This document shows positions 43,635 through 52,922 of a stretch of DNA of 64,000 nucleotides, one piece after another (within the stretch, counting starts at the first letter, position 1; each line of letters begins with the position of its first letter). The notes beneath the pieces were generated by a model. That model saw only the letters and a program-made list of their open reading frames with translations, was not told where the DNA came from and did not search any database. The position numbers and the translations under genes were made by a program. Source of the stretch: Mucilaginibacter aquaedulcis (GTDB taxonomy: Bacteria; Bacteroidota; Bacteroidia; Sphingobacteriales; Sphingobacteriaceae); NCBI RefSeq assembly GCF_030409325.1, contig NZ_JAUFPR010000002.1, positions 1,674,001-1,738,000 on the forward strand, in the 5' to 3' direction.

Positions 43635-45632
43635 TTAAAATATACTGCCTTTTGGCTGGTCGTTCAGGTACATGTTAAACCAATCAATGTAGCGTTGTGC
43701 CCTATCAACCTGGTAGCTTGGCACATTTAAAATATGATACTGCCCAGGGTAAAGCACCATTTGAGTGGGTACCCCCTGCGATTTAAGCACCTGGTACATT
43801 TGTTCGCTGCCGCCTGTAGGGACATTAAAATCTTTCAGGCCCGACATAAACATGGTTGGGGTTTTGATCTTATCGGCATGAAAAAACGGGTACGAGAGTT
43901 TGATATATTTCTCTGCATTCTTCCACGGAAAGCCCAGTTCATTATCATATTGTACAACCCACTGGTCGCTACCATAAATGGATAGCTGCAAGGAACTGCC
44001 CGCACCGCTGGCTGCGGCTTTAAAGCGGGTATCACTCGCTATGGTATAATTGGTAAGTATACCTCCATAGCTCCAACCGCCGATACCTAACCGCTGCCCA
44101 TCTGCAACACCTGTTTTTACCAGTTCATCAACCGCGCCAAGCAGGTCTTTTACTTCCTTGTTACCCCAATCGGCATAAATGGCTTTGGTATATTCGAGCC
44201 CCCTACCTGTGCTACCGCGATAATTAACAGCAGCCACAGCAAAACCGGCGCTGGCCAATACCTGCCTTATGGCATCAAACTCAAACTCGTCCTGATCTGT
44301 TGGGCCGCCATGTATGTATAATACCAAAGGCAGCTTTTTAGTAACCAAACTATCAGGTGTAAACAACAATCCTGATACCAGCGTTCCGTCACTGCTGAAT
44401 GACTGAAAACCTTTTACATAAGCCAGCTTAACCTTGCTTAGCCATTTGTCCTGATGAAATGTAAGCCTGCGTATTTTGCCATTTTCTACAGCCACTAATT
44501 CATGCGGCATATAGGCATTGGTCATTTTTGCTATCCAGTTACCCGGCGATTGTGCAATAAGATCTTCAAAACTGCACTGTACGCCCTTATTAATTACCGT
44601 TGATTTACGCAGCAGCAGGTTATACTGTGCAATGTACCTGATGCGGTCGCTACTTACTACGTAGCCAATATTTTTACTATCCCGACTCCAGGAGATGTTA
44701 CTTACGGGCCGGTCAAGCTGGGCGGTGATCACTTTATTATTTTTACCATCGCTATCCATCAGGCACAACACATCATGCTGGTAAATAAAATAATCGGCAT
44801 CACTGGTTGAACGCAGGTAGGCAATATGTTTGCCGTCGGGACTCCATTGGGGTTTAATATCGTGACCGGTAAAGGTGGTTAGTTGTTTAACTTCGACCCC
44901 CTTTTTAGCCTCTACAGTAAAAATATCGGTATTTTCATTCCGGTCAGGGTCATCTGTATGATTGCTCACAAAGGCTATAGATTTGCTATCCGGGCTCCAT
45001 ACCGGCGAATCATCGTCCATATCACCCTTTGTTAAAGTGTCTAATTTTTTTGAAGCAATATCATATACGTACAAATGCGAACGCAAATGCTGCAGGTAAC
45101 CTTCTATATCTTGCTTAAAATGGTAGCGATCAATTTTTATTGGCGGGTTTATTTTTGTTTCCTTACCGTTATTTTCTTCATCTTTAATGATCAGAGCAAG
45201 GCGCTTGCTATCTGGCGACCATGCATAATCGCTCACTTCACCTTTAATATCAGTCAGTTTTCTGCCCTCTCCCCCTCTTCTGTCCATCAACCAAACCTGG
45301 CCACCGGCCTTTGAATCGCGTGCAGAAATATAGGAGAGAAACTTACCATCAGGTGTCCATTTGGGCGATGAAACAGGCTCAGTTCCCTGTGTAAGCTCTA
45401 TAGATTGTTTACCGTCATAACTTTGCATCCACAGATGCGATACCCGGTTATCCCTCGCCGAATCAGGTTCAGATAAGGTATAAGCTATCCATTTGCCATC
45501 GGGGGATAATTGCGGATCATCAAGCGTTGGGATATGATAAAAATCATTTGGCTTAAACGGTCTTTTAACCGTTTGGGCGCTTGCTGTGCCATAAAGGCAA
45601 ACAACAATAAACAACAAAATATTTTTATTCAT
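43635..45632 (-). CDS. S9 family prolyl-oligopeptidase-like peptidase (copy 2)
   Basis: The 665-residue protein has a signal peptide ('TASA-QTVK'), a seven-bladed WD40-like beta-propeller (about 35-390) with repeated 'SPDGKWIAY'-type blades, and a C-terminal alpha/beta hydrolase. The triad is S521 in 'GGWSYGG', D601 in 'GLKDFNVP' and H633 in 'GQYHILN'. It is a periplasmic or envelope oligopeptidase of the dipeptidyl-peptidase/acylaminoacyl type. It is a tandem paralogue of the gene at 45684, with the triad at identical residue numbers. Confidence 0.93.
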   Translation of the reverse strand: MNKNILLFIVVCLYGTASAQTVKRPFKPNDFYHIPTLDDPQLSPDGKWIAYTLSEPDSARDNRVSHLWMQSYDGKQSIELTQGTEPVSSPKWTPDGKFLSYISARDSKAGGQVWLMDRRGGEGRKLTDIKGEVSDYAWSPDSKRLALIIKDEENNGKETKINPPIKIDRYHFKQDIEGYLQHLRSHLYVYDIASKKLDTLTKGDMDDDSPVWSPDSKSIAFVSNHTDDPDRNENTDIFTVEAKKGVEVKQLTTFTGHDIKPQWSPDGKHIAYLRSTSDADYFIYQHDVLCLMDSDGKNNKVITAQLDRPVSNISWSRDSKNIGYVVSSDRIRYIAQYNLLLRKSTVINKGVQCSFEDLIAQSPGNWIAKMTNAYMPHELVAVENGKIRRLTFHQDKWLSKVKLAYVKGFQSFSSDGTLVSGLLFTPDSLVTKKLPLVLYIHGGPTDQDEFEFDAIRQVLASAGFAVAAVNYRGSTGRGLEYTKAIYADWGNKEVKDLLGAVDELVKTGVADGQRLGIGGWSYGGILTNYTIASDTRFKAAASGAGSSLQLSIYGSDQWVVQYDNELGFPWKNAEKYIKLSYPFFHADKIKTPTMFMSGLKDFNVPTGGSEQMYQVLKSQGVPTQMVLYPGQYHILNVPSYQVDRAQRYIDWFNMYLNDQPKGSIF

Positions 45633-45683
45633 GATATGGGTTATCGGCTAATCTGGATACGTAAGTTGCAAATCAAAAAAATG

Positions 45684-47675
45684 TTATTTTGAAAGAGTTG
45701 ACTGATTTAAATACTTATTATACCAATCAACATAACGCTGCAGGCGATCAACCTGGTAGCTGGGTTTGGTTATACCGTGGAACTGGTTAGGGTACAATAT
45801 CAGTTCGGTTGGTATATTTTGCGATCGAAGTGCCTGGTACATCTGTTCACTCCCAATAGTTGGCACGTTAAAATCTTTCAGTCCCGACATGAACAGAACA
45901 GGCGTTTTTATCCTGTCGGCATGAAAAAACGGATACGATATTTGCAGCCATTTATCGGCACTTTTCCAGGGCACACCAATTTCATTTTCGTACTGAAGTA
46001 CATATTGATCGCTGCCATAAACTGAGAGCTGAAGGCCGCTACCCGCACCACTCGCCGCGGCTTTGAAACGGGTATCTGATGCTATAGTATAGTCGGTAAG
46101 TATACCCCCATAACTCCAGCCGCCAATACCCAAACGGTTAGGATCGGCAATACCCATTTTTTCGAGTTGGTCAACGGCACCAAGTAAATCTTTTACTTCC
46201 TTGTTACCCCAGTCGGCATATATGGCTTTACAAAAATCAAGGCCCCGGCCGTTGCTGCCCCTGTAGTTTACACCTGCCACAGCATAGCCTGCACCTGCCA
46301 GTATTTGCCGTGTGGCATCAAAAGCATATTCATCCTGCCCAACGGGACCGCCATGTATAAAAAGTATAAATGGCCATTTTTTACCAGGGATGCTGTCCGG
46401 CGTAAATAATATGTCCGATACATTGGTACCATCTGCACTTTTAGATTGAAACCCAGATACCTGTGCCAGTTTTACAGTACTCAACCAATCCTGGTTGTGA
46501 AAGGTAAGTTGACGTAGTTTATCGCCCTCAAGGGCAAACAATTCGGTTGGTGTGTAAGGATCGGTTTTAGCAACAACCCAATTACCTGACGAATTGGTAT
46601 TTATATCAGTTATACTGTAAACACCTTTACTTACCGTTGATATTTTTCCGTTATTCACATTGATGTTGGCTACATAACGCTGCCGGTCATCAACCACTAA
46701 AAACGCCAGGTTCTTATTATCTTTTGACCAAAACTGGCCAACAACCGGGCGGTCGAGTTGCTGGGTTAATATCCTGCTATTGGAGCCAACGGCATCCATA
46801 ATACACAGCAAGTTTTGATCATACATCATATAATCGGCATCACTTGTACTACGCAGATAGGATATATATCGGCCATCCGGGCTCCATTGCGGGTTACTGT
46901 CGCGGCCTTTCCAGGTGGTTAGCTGCAACATGGCTGCATTGGGCCGGGCATCAATGGTGAAAATATCTTTATTTGAGTTTTTATCCGGATCAACCGTGCG
47001 GTTACTTACAAAAGCGATGGTTTTACTATCAGGCGACCATACCGGCGAGTTTTCATCCTTTTCACCGCTGGTAAGTGTATCCAGTTTTTTGGTACTCACA
47101 TCAAGCAGGTACAAATGATCATGCAGTTGCTGCAGATAGCCTTCTATATCCTGTTTAAAATGATAGCGGTCAATCACTATAGGTTTGGGAGTACCGGGAG
47201 CTGGTTTGCCTTTATTTTCGGGATCGCCAATTACCAAAACAAGCTTTTTACTATCCGGCGACCATGCATACTCGGTTAAACTTCCTTTAACGCTGGTTAC
47301 TTTAGCACCCTCACCCCCACGGCGGTCGATCAGCCAAAGTTGCGAACCATCCTTTGAATCGCGCGAAGAGAGAAAGGCCAGGTACTTGCCGTCAGGGCTC
47401 CATCGTGGGGTTGAAGCTGCTTCATCGCCATGTGTAAGTTTCAACGATTCCTTACCGTCCCAACTTTGCATCCATAAGTGTGATACGCGTTTATCCTTAG
47501 CCGTATCAATTGTTGATACACTGTAGGCAACCCATTTACCATCAGGCGATAGCTGCGGATCACTTACCGACGGAATACGATAAAAATCAACCGGTTTTAT
47601 GGGCTTTTTATCTTGCTGGGCAGCAGCTGTAATGGCTAATGACAGTGCTATAACAGATAGTACGGCTTTTTTCAT
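45684..47675 (-). CDS. S9 family prolyl-oligopeptidase-like peptidase (copy 1)
   Basis: The 663-residue protein has a signal peptide ('TAAA-QQDK'), a beta-propeller of repeated 'WSPDGKYLAF'-type blades, and an alpha/beta hydrolase with triad S521 ('GGWSYGG'), D601 ('GLKDFNVP') and H633 ('NQFHGIT'). Layout and residue numbers match the downstream copy throughout, so the pair arose by tandem duplication and is probably one operon with 51 bases between. The two may differ in substrate preference; the His loop differs (QFHGI versus QYHIL). Confidence 0.94.
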   Translation of the reverse strand: MKKAVLSVIALSLAITAAAQQDKKPIKPVDFYRIPSVSDPQLSPDGKWVAYSVSTIDTAKDKRVSHLWMQSWDGKESLKLTHGDEAASTPRWSPDGKYLAFLSSRDSKDGSQLWLIDRRGGEGAKVTSVKGSLTEYAWSPDSKKLVLVIGDPENKGKPAPGTPKPIVIDRYHFKQDIEGYLQQLHDHLYLLDVSTKKLDTLTSGEKDENSPVWSPDSKTIAFVSNRTVDPDKNSNKDIFTIDARPNAAMLQLTTWKGRDSNPQWSPDGRYISYLRSTSDADYMMYDQNLLCIMDAVGSNSRILTQQLDRPVVGQFWSKDNKNLAFLVVDDRQRYVANINVNNGKISTVSKGVYSITDINTNSSGNWVVAKTDPYTPTELFALEGDKLRQLTFHNQDWLSTVKLAQVSGFQSKSADGTNVSDILFTPDSIPGKKWPFILFIHGGPVGQDEYAFDATRQILAGAGYAVAGVNYRGSNGRGLDFCKAIYADWGNKEVKDLLGAVDQLEKMGIADPNRLGIGGWSYGGILTDYTIASDTRFKAAASGAGSGLQLSVYGSDQYVLQYENEIGVPWKSADKWLQISYPFFHADRIKTPVLFMSGLKDFNVPTIGSEQMYQALRSQNIPTELILYPNQFHGITKPSYQVDRLQRYVDWYNKYLNQSTLSK

Positions 47676-47746
47676 GTAGTGTAAAGCATATAGGCATGTA
47701 ATTTACTAATTATGCAGAATACTTTACGAAATTGTGAGCATGGATT

Positions 47747-47846
47747 AATTTTGTCCGAACCACGATTTTCAGGATTAAAAGATTACCACCATTTACAAAT
47801 TGAAGTAAAATCCCAAAATCTGTTTAATCCTGGTTCAGGCAAAATT
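47747..47846. repeat. 100-bp palindromic dispersed-type repeat
   Basis: The ends are near-perfect inverted repeats: AATTTTGTCCGAACCACGAT at the left and its counterpart AATTTTGCCTGAACCAGGAT on the opposite strand at the right (17 of 20 match). The inside contains 'AGGATTAAA' and 'TTTAATCC'. I recall close relatives scattered in intergenic spaces of Sphingobacteria and other genomes. It has no coding capacity and lies between the pyrF and S9 peptidase genes. Confidence 0.65.
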
Positions 47847-47859
47847 TCAGACAACCTCC

Positions 47860-48693
47860 TTATATCACCCCAGCCTTTTCCAGTTCTGTTTGCATCTGTT
47901 TTTGGATGCTTTGGGCTTCGGCACGGGCAGCATCGGCAAAATCCTCACCATTACCTGCGTATATAATGGAGCGTGAAGCGTTTACGATAAGTCCGCAGTC
48001 TTTAGTGATACCATAACGGCACACTTCTTCCAAACTGCCCCCTTGTGCTCCTACCCCTGGCACCAGTAAAAAATTATCAGGCGCGTATTTACGGATGTTG
48101 GTAAATTCGGTGCTTTTGGTAGCCCCAACCACATACATAATTCTATCTGCCCCGGCCCAGGTATTAGCCTTTTGTATCACAGTTTCATACAGGTAACCAT
48201 CGCCGGTTTGCAGGTACTGAAAATCCTTACTGCCTACTGATGAGGTTAAGGCCAGTATAATGATCCATTTACCTTCATAAGCCAGATATGGTGTTACGCT
48301 GTCGTTACCCATATACGGGGTAATAGTAATGGCGTCAAAGCTCATTCCTGAGGCATTTTCGTCAAAAAAAGCTTTGGCGTATTTATCAGAAGTATTGCCG
48401 ATATCACCCCTTTTTGCATCTATTATATTTAAGGTATCGGCAGGCAGGTATTTCCAGGTATCTATTAAGCTTTGCAATCCTTTTATGCCTCGTGCTTCAT
48501 AAAACGCAGCATTGGGCTTATAGGATACGCAAAGATCTTTGGTTGCATCAATGATCCGTTTATTAAATTCAAGTATAGGATCGGGATATGACTTTAAAAA
48601 TTCTGGGATTTTATCAATATCTGTATCCAGACCAACACATAAAAACGATTTTTTTTGTTTGATCTGTTCAATAAGCTGCGCGCGTGAAATCAT
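47860..48693 (-). CDS. pyrF: Orotidine 5'-phosphate decarboxylase
   Basis: A 277-residue enzyme converting OMP to UMP, the last step of de novo pyrimidine synthesis. The catalytic array is visible as '[12 protein letters not shown]' (D92, K94, D97), with 'FLCVGLDTD' at the N-terminus and the phosphate-binding 'VPGVGAQGG' near the C-terminus. Length fits the longer (type 2) bacterial form. It is read alone; no other pyr genes are nearby. Confidence 0.95.
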   Translation of the reverse strand: MISRAQLIEQIKQKKSFLCVGLDTDIDKIPEFLKSYPDPILEFNKRIIDATKDLCVSYKPNAAFYEARGIKGLQSLIDTWKYLPADTLNIIDAKRGDIGNTSDKYAKAFFDENASGMSFDAITITPYMGNDSVTPYLAYEGKWIIILALTSSVGSKDFQYLQTGDGYLYETVIQKANTWAGADRIMYVVGATKSTEFTNIRKYAPDNFLLVPGVGAQGGSLEEVCRYGITKDCGLIVNASRSIIYAGNGEDFADAARAEAQSIQKQMQTELEKAGVI

Positions 48694-49041
48694 TAATGCT
48701 AAATATTTTAAATGTCAAAAAAACTAAAAATTTAGCTTAATCGGGATGTTTTGGCAGATATTTATTTAATAAATTTGAAATTAAAAATTATTTGATTACA
48801 ATTGCAACGTTTTCCTTTGAATTTTTCTTGCACTAAAGAAACAATTTAAAACCCCACGTTATTTATTACATTAATAATTATCTGGATTTGGATGTTTATT
48901 TAAACAAAGTTTCAAGATCAATTTCTTTAAAATAATGCTCCGTGTGTAACCACATAACAGCTTAAATTAGCATAGAAGCCTTATTACCGTCAGAAAACAA
49001 ATTACAACATTAAAAATCCCTTTTGAACTATAATTCATATC
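48694..49041. promoter_or_regulatory. Intergenic leader region of rho
   Basis: No gene is seen in these 348 AT-rich bases between divergent pyrF and rho. TAAATTAG at 48963-48970 is one mismatch from TAnnTTTG and would give a leader of about 65 bases. Rho genes are often self-regulated through such leaders, but no clear attenuator is visible. Confidence 0.35.
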
Positions 49042-50673
49042 ATGTCTGATAAAATAGAATTGAACGACAAACTCGTTTCTGAGTTGCGCGAGATTGCAAA
49101 AAATTTAGGTATTGCCGAGGCCGACGAACTCAGAAAGCCACAGTTAATATCACGTATAGTTGAACAACAACAGCTTATTGAGGCTGCCCGTGCCCAGCAA
49201 AACATTGTTGAATCAAACTATACTCCCACCAATGCCCCGGTGGCCGAAGCCGCTGACAAAACACGTAAAAGAACCCGTGTTGTAAAAACCAAAAACCAGC
49301 CACGTGTTGAAGTACCTTTAGATGATACCAACCTGTTTGATATGCAGGATGAAGATACTCCGGCAGAAACTGAAGATATTGAAAACGAAGCTCCTGTTGC
49401 CGTAGCAGAAACTGAAGCTGCTGCAGTACAACAAGGCGAAACAGCCCCAAGGGTTGATGAGCCGGTAGCTGAAGCCCGTCCTCAAAAATTTGACCGACGC
49501 GCTAATGGCCAAAATCCTAACCAGCAAAAAAACCAGGAACCAGCTATTAATCTTGATTTTGATAACGTAATTGTAAACGAAGGTGTATTAGAAATTATGC
49601 CTGATGGTTATGGTTTTTTACGCTCATCAGATTATAATTACCTTACCTCGCCCGATGATATTTACGTATCACAATCACAGATAAAACTATTTGGTTTAAA
49701 AACAGGTGATACCGTTCGCGGCAGCATACGTCCGCCAAAAGAAGGCGAAAAATATTTCCCTTTGGTGCGTGTAGAAGCCATTAACGGCCGTATACCTGCC
49801 GAAGTGCGTGACCGTGTACCATTTGACCACTTAACACCGCTTTTCCCGTCAGAAAAACTAAGCTTGTTTACCGATGCGGGCAACTATTCAACCCGTATCA
49901 TGGACCTGTTTTCGCCAATTGGTAAAGGTCAGCGTGGTTTAATTGTGGCCCAGCCCAAAACAGGTAAAACCATGTTATTAAAGGATGTGGCCAACGCCAT
50001 AGCCAAAAATCACCCGGAAGTTTACCTGATTATATTATTAATTGACGAACGTCCTGAGGAGGTAACCGATATGGCCCGCAGCGTACGTGCCGAAGTTGTA
50101 TCATCAACTTTTGATGAGCCTGCCGAGCGCCACGTAAAAATTGCCAACATCGTTTTGGAAAAAGCCAAACGTATGGTAGAATGCGGTCATGATGTAGTGA
50201 TCTTGTTAGATTCTATCACCCGCCTGGCACGTGCTTATAATACTGTTGCACCGGCATCAGGTAAAATATTATCAGGGGGTGTTGATGCCAACGCGCTGCA
50301 CAAACCAAAACGCTTTTTTGGTGCCGCCCGTAATATTGAGGATGGCGGTTCATTAACCATTATTGCTACAGCATTAACCGAAACCGGATCAAAAATGGAT
50401 GAGGTTATTTTTGAAGAGTTTAAAGGTACAGGTAACATGGAGTTACAACTGGATCGTAAACTTTCAAACAAACGTATATTCCCTGCTATTGACATTACTG
50501 CATCAAGCACCCGCCGCGATGACCTGTTGCTTGACCGCGACACGCTGCAACGCATCTGGATCTTACGCAATCACTTAGCCGATATGAATTCTCAGGAATC
50601 AATGGAGTTTTTACAGGCCCAAATAAAAGGCACAAAAACCAACGAAGAATTTCTGATTTCAATGAATTCGTAA
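49042..50673 (+). CDS. rho: Transcription termination factor Rho
   Basis: The 543-residue hexameric RNA helicase has an N-terminal Rho_N helical domain (about 5-45) and a low-complexity acidic/Gln-rich insert (about 60-165) typical of Bacteroidota. The RNA-binding cold-shock-like domain (about 175-250, 'MPDGYGFLR') and the ATPase core follow, with Walker A 'AQPKTGKT' at 303-310 and '[12 protein letters not shown]'. It terminates untranslated transcripts. The insert makes it longer than the E. coli protein (419 aa). It is followed by a large inverted repeat with heptad arrays. Confidence 0.96.
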   Translation: MSDKIELNDKLVSELREIAKNLGIAEADELRKPQLISRIVEQQQLIEAARAQQNIVESNYTPTNAPVAEAADKTRKRTRVVKTKNQPRVEVPLDDTNLFDMQDEDTPAETEDIENEAPVAVAETEAAAVQQGETAPRVDEPVAEARPQKFDRRANGQNPNQQKNQEPAINLDFDNVIVNEGVLEIMPDGYGFLRSSDYNYLTSPDDIYVSQSQIKLFGLKTGDTVRGSIRPPKEGEKYFPLVRVEAINGRIPAEVRDRVPFDHLTPLFPSEKLSLFTDAGNYSTRIMDLFSPIGKGQRGLIVAQPKTGKTMLLKDVANAIAKNHPEVYLIILLIDERPEEVTDMARSVRAEVVSSTFDEPAERHVKIANIVLEKAKRMVECGHDVVILLDSITRLARAYNTVAPASGKILSGGVDANALHKPKRFFGAARNIEDGGSLTIIATALTETGSKMDEVIFEEFKGTGNMELQLDRKLSNKRIFPAIDITASSTRRDDLLLDRDTLQRIWILRNHLADMNSQESMEFLQAQIKGTKTNEEFLISMNS

Positions 50674-50682
50674 TATTTTAGC

Positions 50683-50811
50683 ATTTATGAAGTTATAGAG
50701 TTGATAAGATATTAGAATCAAGAGCCAGGAATCAAGATAAACTAAGCTTTAGATTCTTGAGTCTTAGCTCTTGATTCTTGACTCTCAAAAATTATCTGTA
50801 ACTTCATAAAT
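50683..50811. repeat. Large inverted repeat with heptad arrays, locus 3
   Basis: The outer arms ATTTATGAAGTTA (50683-50695) and TAACTTCATAAAT (50799-50811) are perfect 13-bp complements. Inside, AGAATCA-AGAGCCA-GGAATCA-AGATAAA (50714-50741) faces ATTCTTG-AGTCTTA-GCTCTTG-ATTCTTG-ACTCTCA (50753-50787), in 7-base register and inverted. The whole could fold into one long hairpin after rho. Confidence 0.8.
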
Positions 50812-50843
50812 ACTTAATAAAATCATGATAACTTCATGGCCTG

Positions 50844-51566
50844 ATGAAGAAGCGCGTTAAGAAACATCTACCCAATGCCATTACCTGTGCTAACCTGTTT
50901 AGCGGCTGTATAGGGATAGTATTTGCTTTTCAGGACAACCTGCTGGTAGCATCATACGCCATTTTTTTGGCCGCCATCTTTGATTTTTTTGACGGTTTTG
51001 CTTCCCGTGTACTCAACTCCTACTCTTTTATCGGTAAAGACCTTGATTCACTTGCCGATATGGTAAGCTTTGGCTTTTTACCTTCGGCCATATTATATGA
51101 GTTGTTTTTAAAGGCCCCTCAATTAGGAGAGATAAGCCAGTATTTATGTTACGTGGCTTTCCTGATCACCGTATTTTCGGCCCTGCGTTTGGCTAAATTC
51201 AATAATGATACCCGGCAGTCTGATAGTTTTATAGGCCTGCCTACCCCTGCCAATGCCATATTTATAGCATCGCTGCCACTTATTATTGAGCAGTACGAAG
51301 TTTTAGGCCATTACATATTAAACCCTTATGTATTAACAGGTTTAATAGCCGTAATGTGCGTGTTACTGGTATCAGAATTACCGCTTATGTCGCTCAAATT
51401 TAAAAACCGCGACTTCAATAAAAACATTTTCCGCTATTTACTGCTGTTGTTTTCGGCAATACTGATTCTATTTTTTAAATTTGTGGCAGTTCCGGTGGTT
51501 ATATTTATATATATCACCTTATCTCTAATTCAAACAAAAATTACAAATGACAAAGTTCCAGGCTGA
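50844..51566 (+). CDS. pssA: CDP-diacylglycerol-serine O-phosphatidyltransferase
   Basis: This 240-residue integral membrane enzyme makes phosphatidylserine, precursor of phosphatidylethanolamine. The CDP-alcohol phosphotransferase motif is D47...D50-G-F-A-S-R55-(8)-G64-(3)-D68-(3)-D72. The usual alanine before the arginine is serine, a mild change. About six membrane helices are visible. It overlaps purS by 20 bases, so the two are co-transcribed although their pathways differ. Confidence 0.93.
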   Translation: MKKRVKKHLPNAITCANLFSGCIGIVFAFQDNLLVASYAIFLAAIFDFFDGFASRVLNSYSFIGKDLDSLADMVSFGFLPSAILYELFLKAPQLGEISQYLCYVAFLITVFSALRLAKFNNDTRQSDSFIGLPTPANAIFIASLPLIIEQYEVLGHYILNPYVLTGLIAVMCVLLVSELPLMSLKFKNRDFNKNIFRYLLLLFSAILILFFKFVAVPVVIFIYITLSLIQTKITNDKVPG

Positions 51567-51804
51567 AATTGACGTAATGCCCAAAAAAGAAATACTTGAC
51601 CCACAAGGAAAAGCAGTAACCGGAAGCATGAAAAATCTTGGTTTAGCCGAAATACACAATGTACGTATAGGTAAACACATCACACTTGAAATTGAGGCTG
51701 ATAACGCCGAAACCGCTCACGCCAAGGTAGAGCAAGCCTGCAAAAACCTGTTAGCCAACCTGATCATGGAAAGCTACACCTTCACTTTACAGGAAGTAGC
51801 GTAA
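51547..51804 (+). CDS. purS: Phosphoribosylformylglycinamidine synthase subunit PurS
   Basis: The 85-residue protein has the PurS fold pattern: 'FQAEIDVMPKKEILDPQGKA' and 'LGLAEIHNVRIGKHITLEI', then 'KNLLANLIMESYTFTL'. With PurL and PurQ it forms the enzyme of the fourth purine synthesis step, where it channels ammonia between subunits. purL and purQ are not in the window. Its start lies 20 bases inside pssA. Length is normal (80-85 aa). Confidence 0.93.
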   Translation: MTKFQAEIDVMPKKEILDPQGKAVTGSMKNLGLAEIHNVRIGKHITLEIEADNAETAHAKVEQACKNLLANLIMESYTFTLQEVA

Positions 51805-51806
51805 GG

Positions 51807-51953
51807 CCTAAAGCTGAATGCCAAAAGCTTAAAGCGAAAATTTAATATCAAACAACTTACTTATATAATAAATTAGCTGCAACCAATCTGATTGCAGCTA
51901 ATTTATTTAATGGCTTTAGCTTTAAGCTTTCTGCCTTGGGCTTTTAGGTCACT
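51807..51953. repeat. Heptad-periodic repeats around a terminator, locus 4
   Basis: The left array is CCTAAAG-CTGAATG-CCAAAAG-CTTAAAG (51807-51834). The right array is GGCTTTA-GCTTTAA-GCTTTCT-GCCTTGG-GCTTTTA-GGTCACT (51912-51953), roughly its inverse. They flank a perfect 16-bp hairpin between the convergent purS and Hpt genes. Confidence 0.8.
51867..51907. terminator. Bidirectional terminator hairpin
   Basis: A perfect 16-bp stem, AATAAATTAGCTGCAA (51867-51882) and its complement at 51892-51907, with a 9-base loop. The AT-rich lower stem supplies T-rich ends in both directions for the convergent genes. Confidence 0.75.
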
Positions 51954-52330
51954 TATAGTTCTGCTTCTTTTTCTTCTTTTATTTTTTTGAGCGTAATAAG
52001 GTTAGCATTAACCATTGTTTTTACGCGGTTAAATTTTTCAAATACCCCTGCGGTATCCTGGGCGCCGGCTTTGCATTCAATTTCAACTTCCTGAATGGTT
52101 GCCTGACTTATGGGCATACCAAAAAAACCTAAATTAGGTTTTAATTTGTGCGCAGCCTGCGAGGCCTCCTGCCAATTGCCATTAGCCAATGCCGTATCAA
52201 TGGCATCCAGTAACTGGGGAGTTTGCTGCAGAAACATATCAATAGATTCTACAATAAACTCGGTGCTGCCATCGGCAATTTCATATAAAAAAGAAAGATC
52301 AAGATCCTGATCGGGCGAAATATCGGCCAT
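51953..52330 (-). CDS. Hpt phosphotransfer domain protein
   Basis: The 125-residue four-helix protein has the Hpt signature 'ASQAAHKLKPNLGFFGM', whose H61 is the phosphorylated residue, followed by a small residue turn as in histidine phosphotransferases. It should relay phosphate between a hybrid kinase and a response regulator; no such partner is in the window. It is separated from folK by 26 bases on the same strand and probably shares its transcript. Confidence 0.88.
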   Translation of the reverse strand: MADISPDQDLDLSFLYEIADGSTEFIVESIDMFLQQTPQLLDAIDTALANGNWQEASQAAHKLKPNLGFFGMPISQATIQEVEIECKAGAQDTAGVFEKFNRVKTMVNANLITLKKIKEEKEAEL

Positions 52331-52356
52331 AAGTATATATATTATAATGTATAAAA

Positions 52357-52836
52357 TTATACTTTTTTTACGATCAAGCTATCGTTAAGTTCATTTTTCA
52401 GCTGTAAAATACGCTTATTTAATTGGGGATGTACAAAATCAGCTGCAATTTCGGCCAGTGGCTCAAGCGTAAACCGTCTTTTATGCAATTCGGGGTGAGG
52501 AACCTTTAAATCCGGCTCGTTAATAATAGCATTACCGTAAAACAAAAGGTCAATATCAATAATCCGCGATCCCCATTTTTCTACCCGTTTACGTCCCAGC
52601 AAATTTTCAATAGCCAATATTTTCTCAAGCACTTCTCGGGCGGGTAGCTCGGTTTGTAATTCCAACACCTGGTTAAGGTAATCAGGCTCATCGGTTTTTC
52701 CCCATGATTGCGTTTCATACACCGACGATGCATGTATAACCGGAGCAATCTGCGCCTCAATTTGTTCAACTGCCTGTTGCAGATACTCCTTCCTGTTGCC
52801 AAGGTTACTGCCTAAGAGTAAAAAAATGTTATTCAT
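52357..52836 (-). CDS. folK: 6-hydroxymethyl-dihydropterin pyrophosphokinase FolK
   Basis: This 159-residue enzyme of folate synthesis transfers pyrophosphate from ATP to 6-hydroxymethyl-7,8-dihydropterin. Motifs: N-terminal 'FLLLGSNLGNR', 'SVYETQSWGKTDEPDYLN', and the metal-binding 'RIIDIDLLFYG'. Length is typical. It is divergent from sppA, with 86 bases of shared upstream region. Confidence 0.94.
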   Translation of the reverse strand: MNNIFLLLGSNLGNRKEYLQQAVEQIEAQIAPVIHASSVYETQSWGKTDEPDYLNQVLELQTELPAREVLEKILAIENLLGRKRVEKWGSRIIDIDLLFYGNAIINEPDLKVPHPELHKRRFTLEPLAEIAADFVHPQLNKRILQLKNELNDSLIVKKV

Positions 52837-52885
52837 GTTGTAACAAATATTATAGAATGGGCTCTTAACAATATCGGTATTGAAT

Positions 52886-52897
52886 TACTAAGTTTGC
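52886..52897 (+). promoter_or_regulatory. -7 promoter box of sppA
   Basis: TACTAAGTTTGC contains TAAGTTTG, an exact TAnnTTTG match, 26 bases before the start codon. It is nearly identical to the thiolase box (TACTAAATTTG). Confidence 0.6.
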
Positions 52898-52922
52898 ATA
52901 GTTAAAAAGATTTATAACATTA

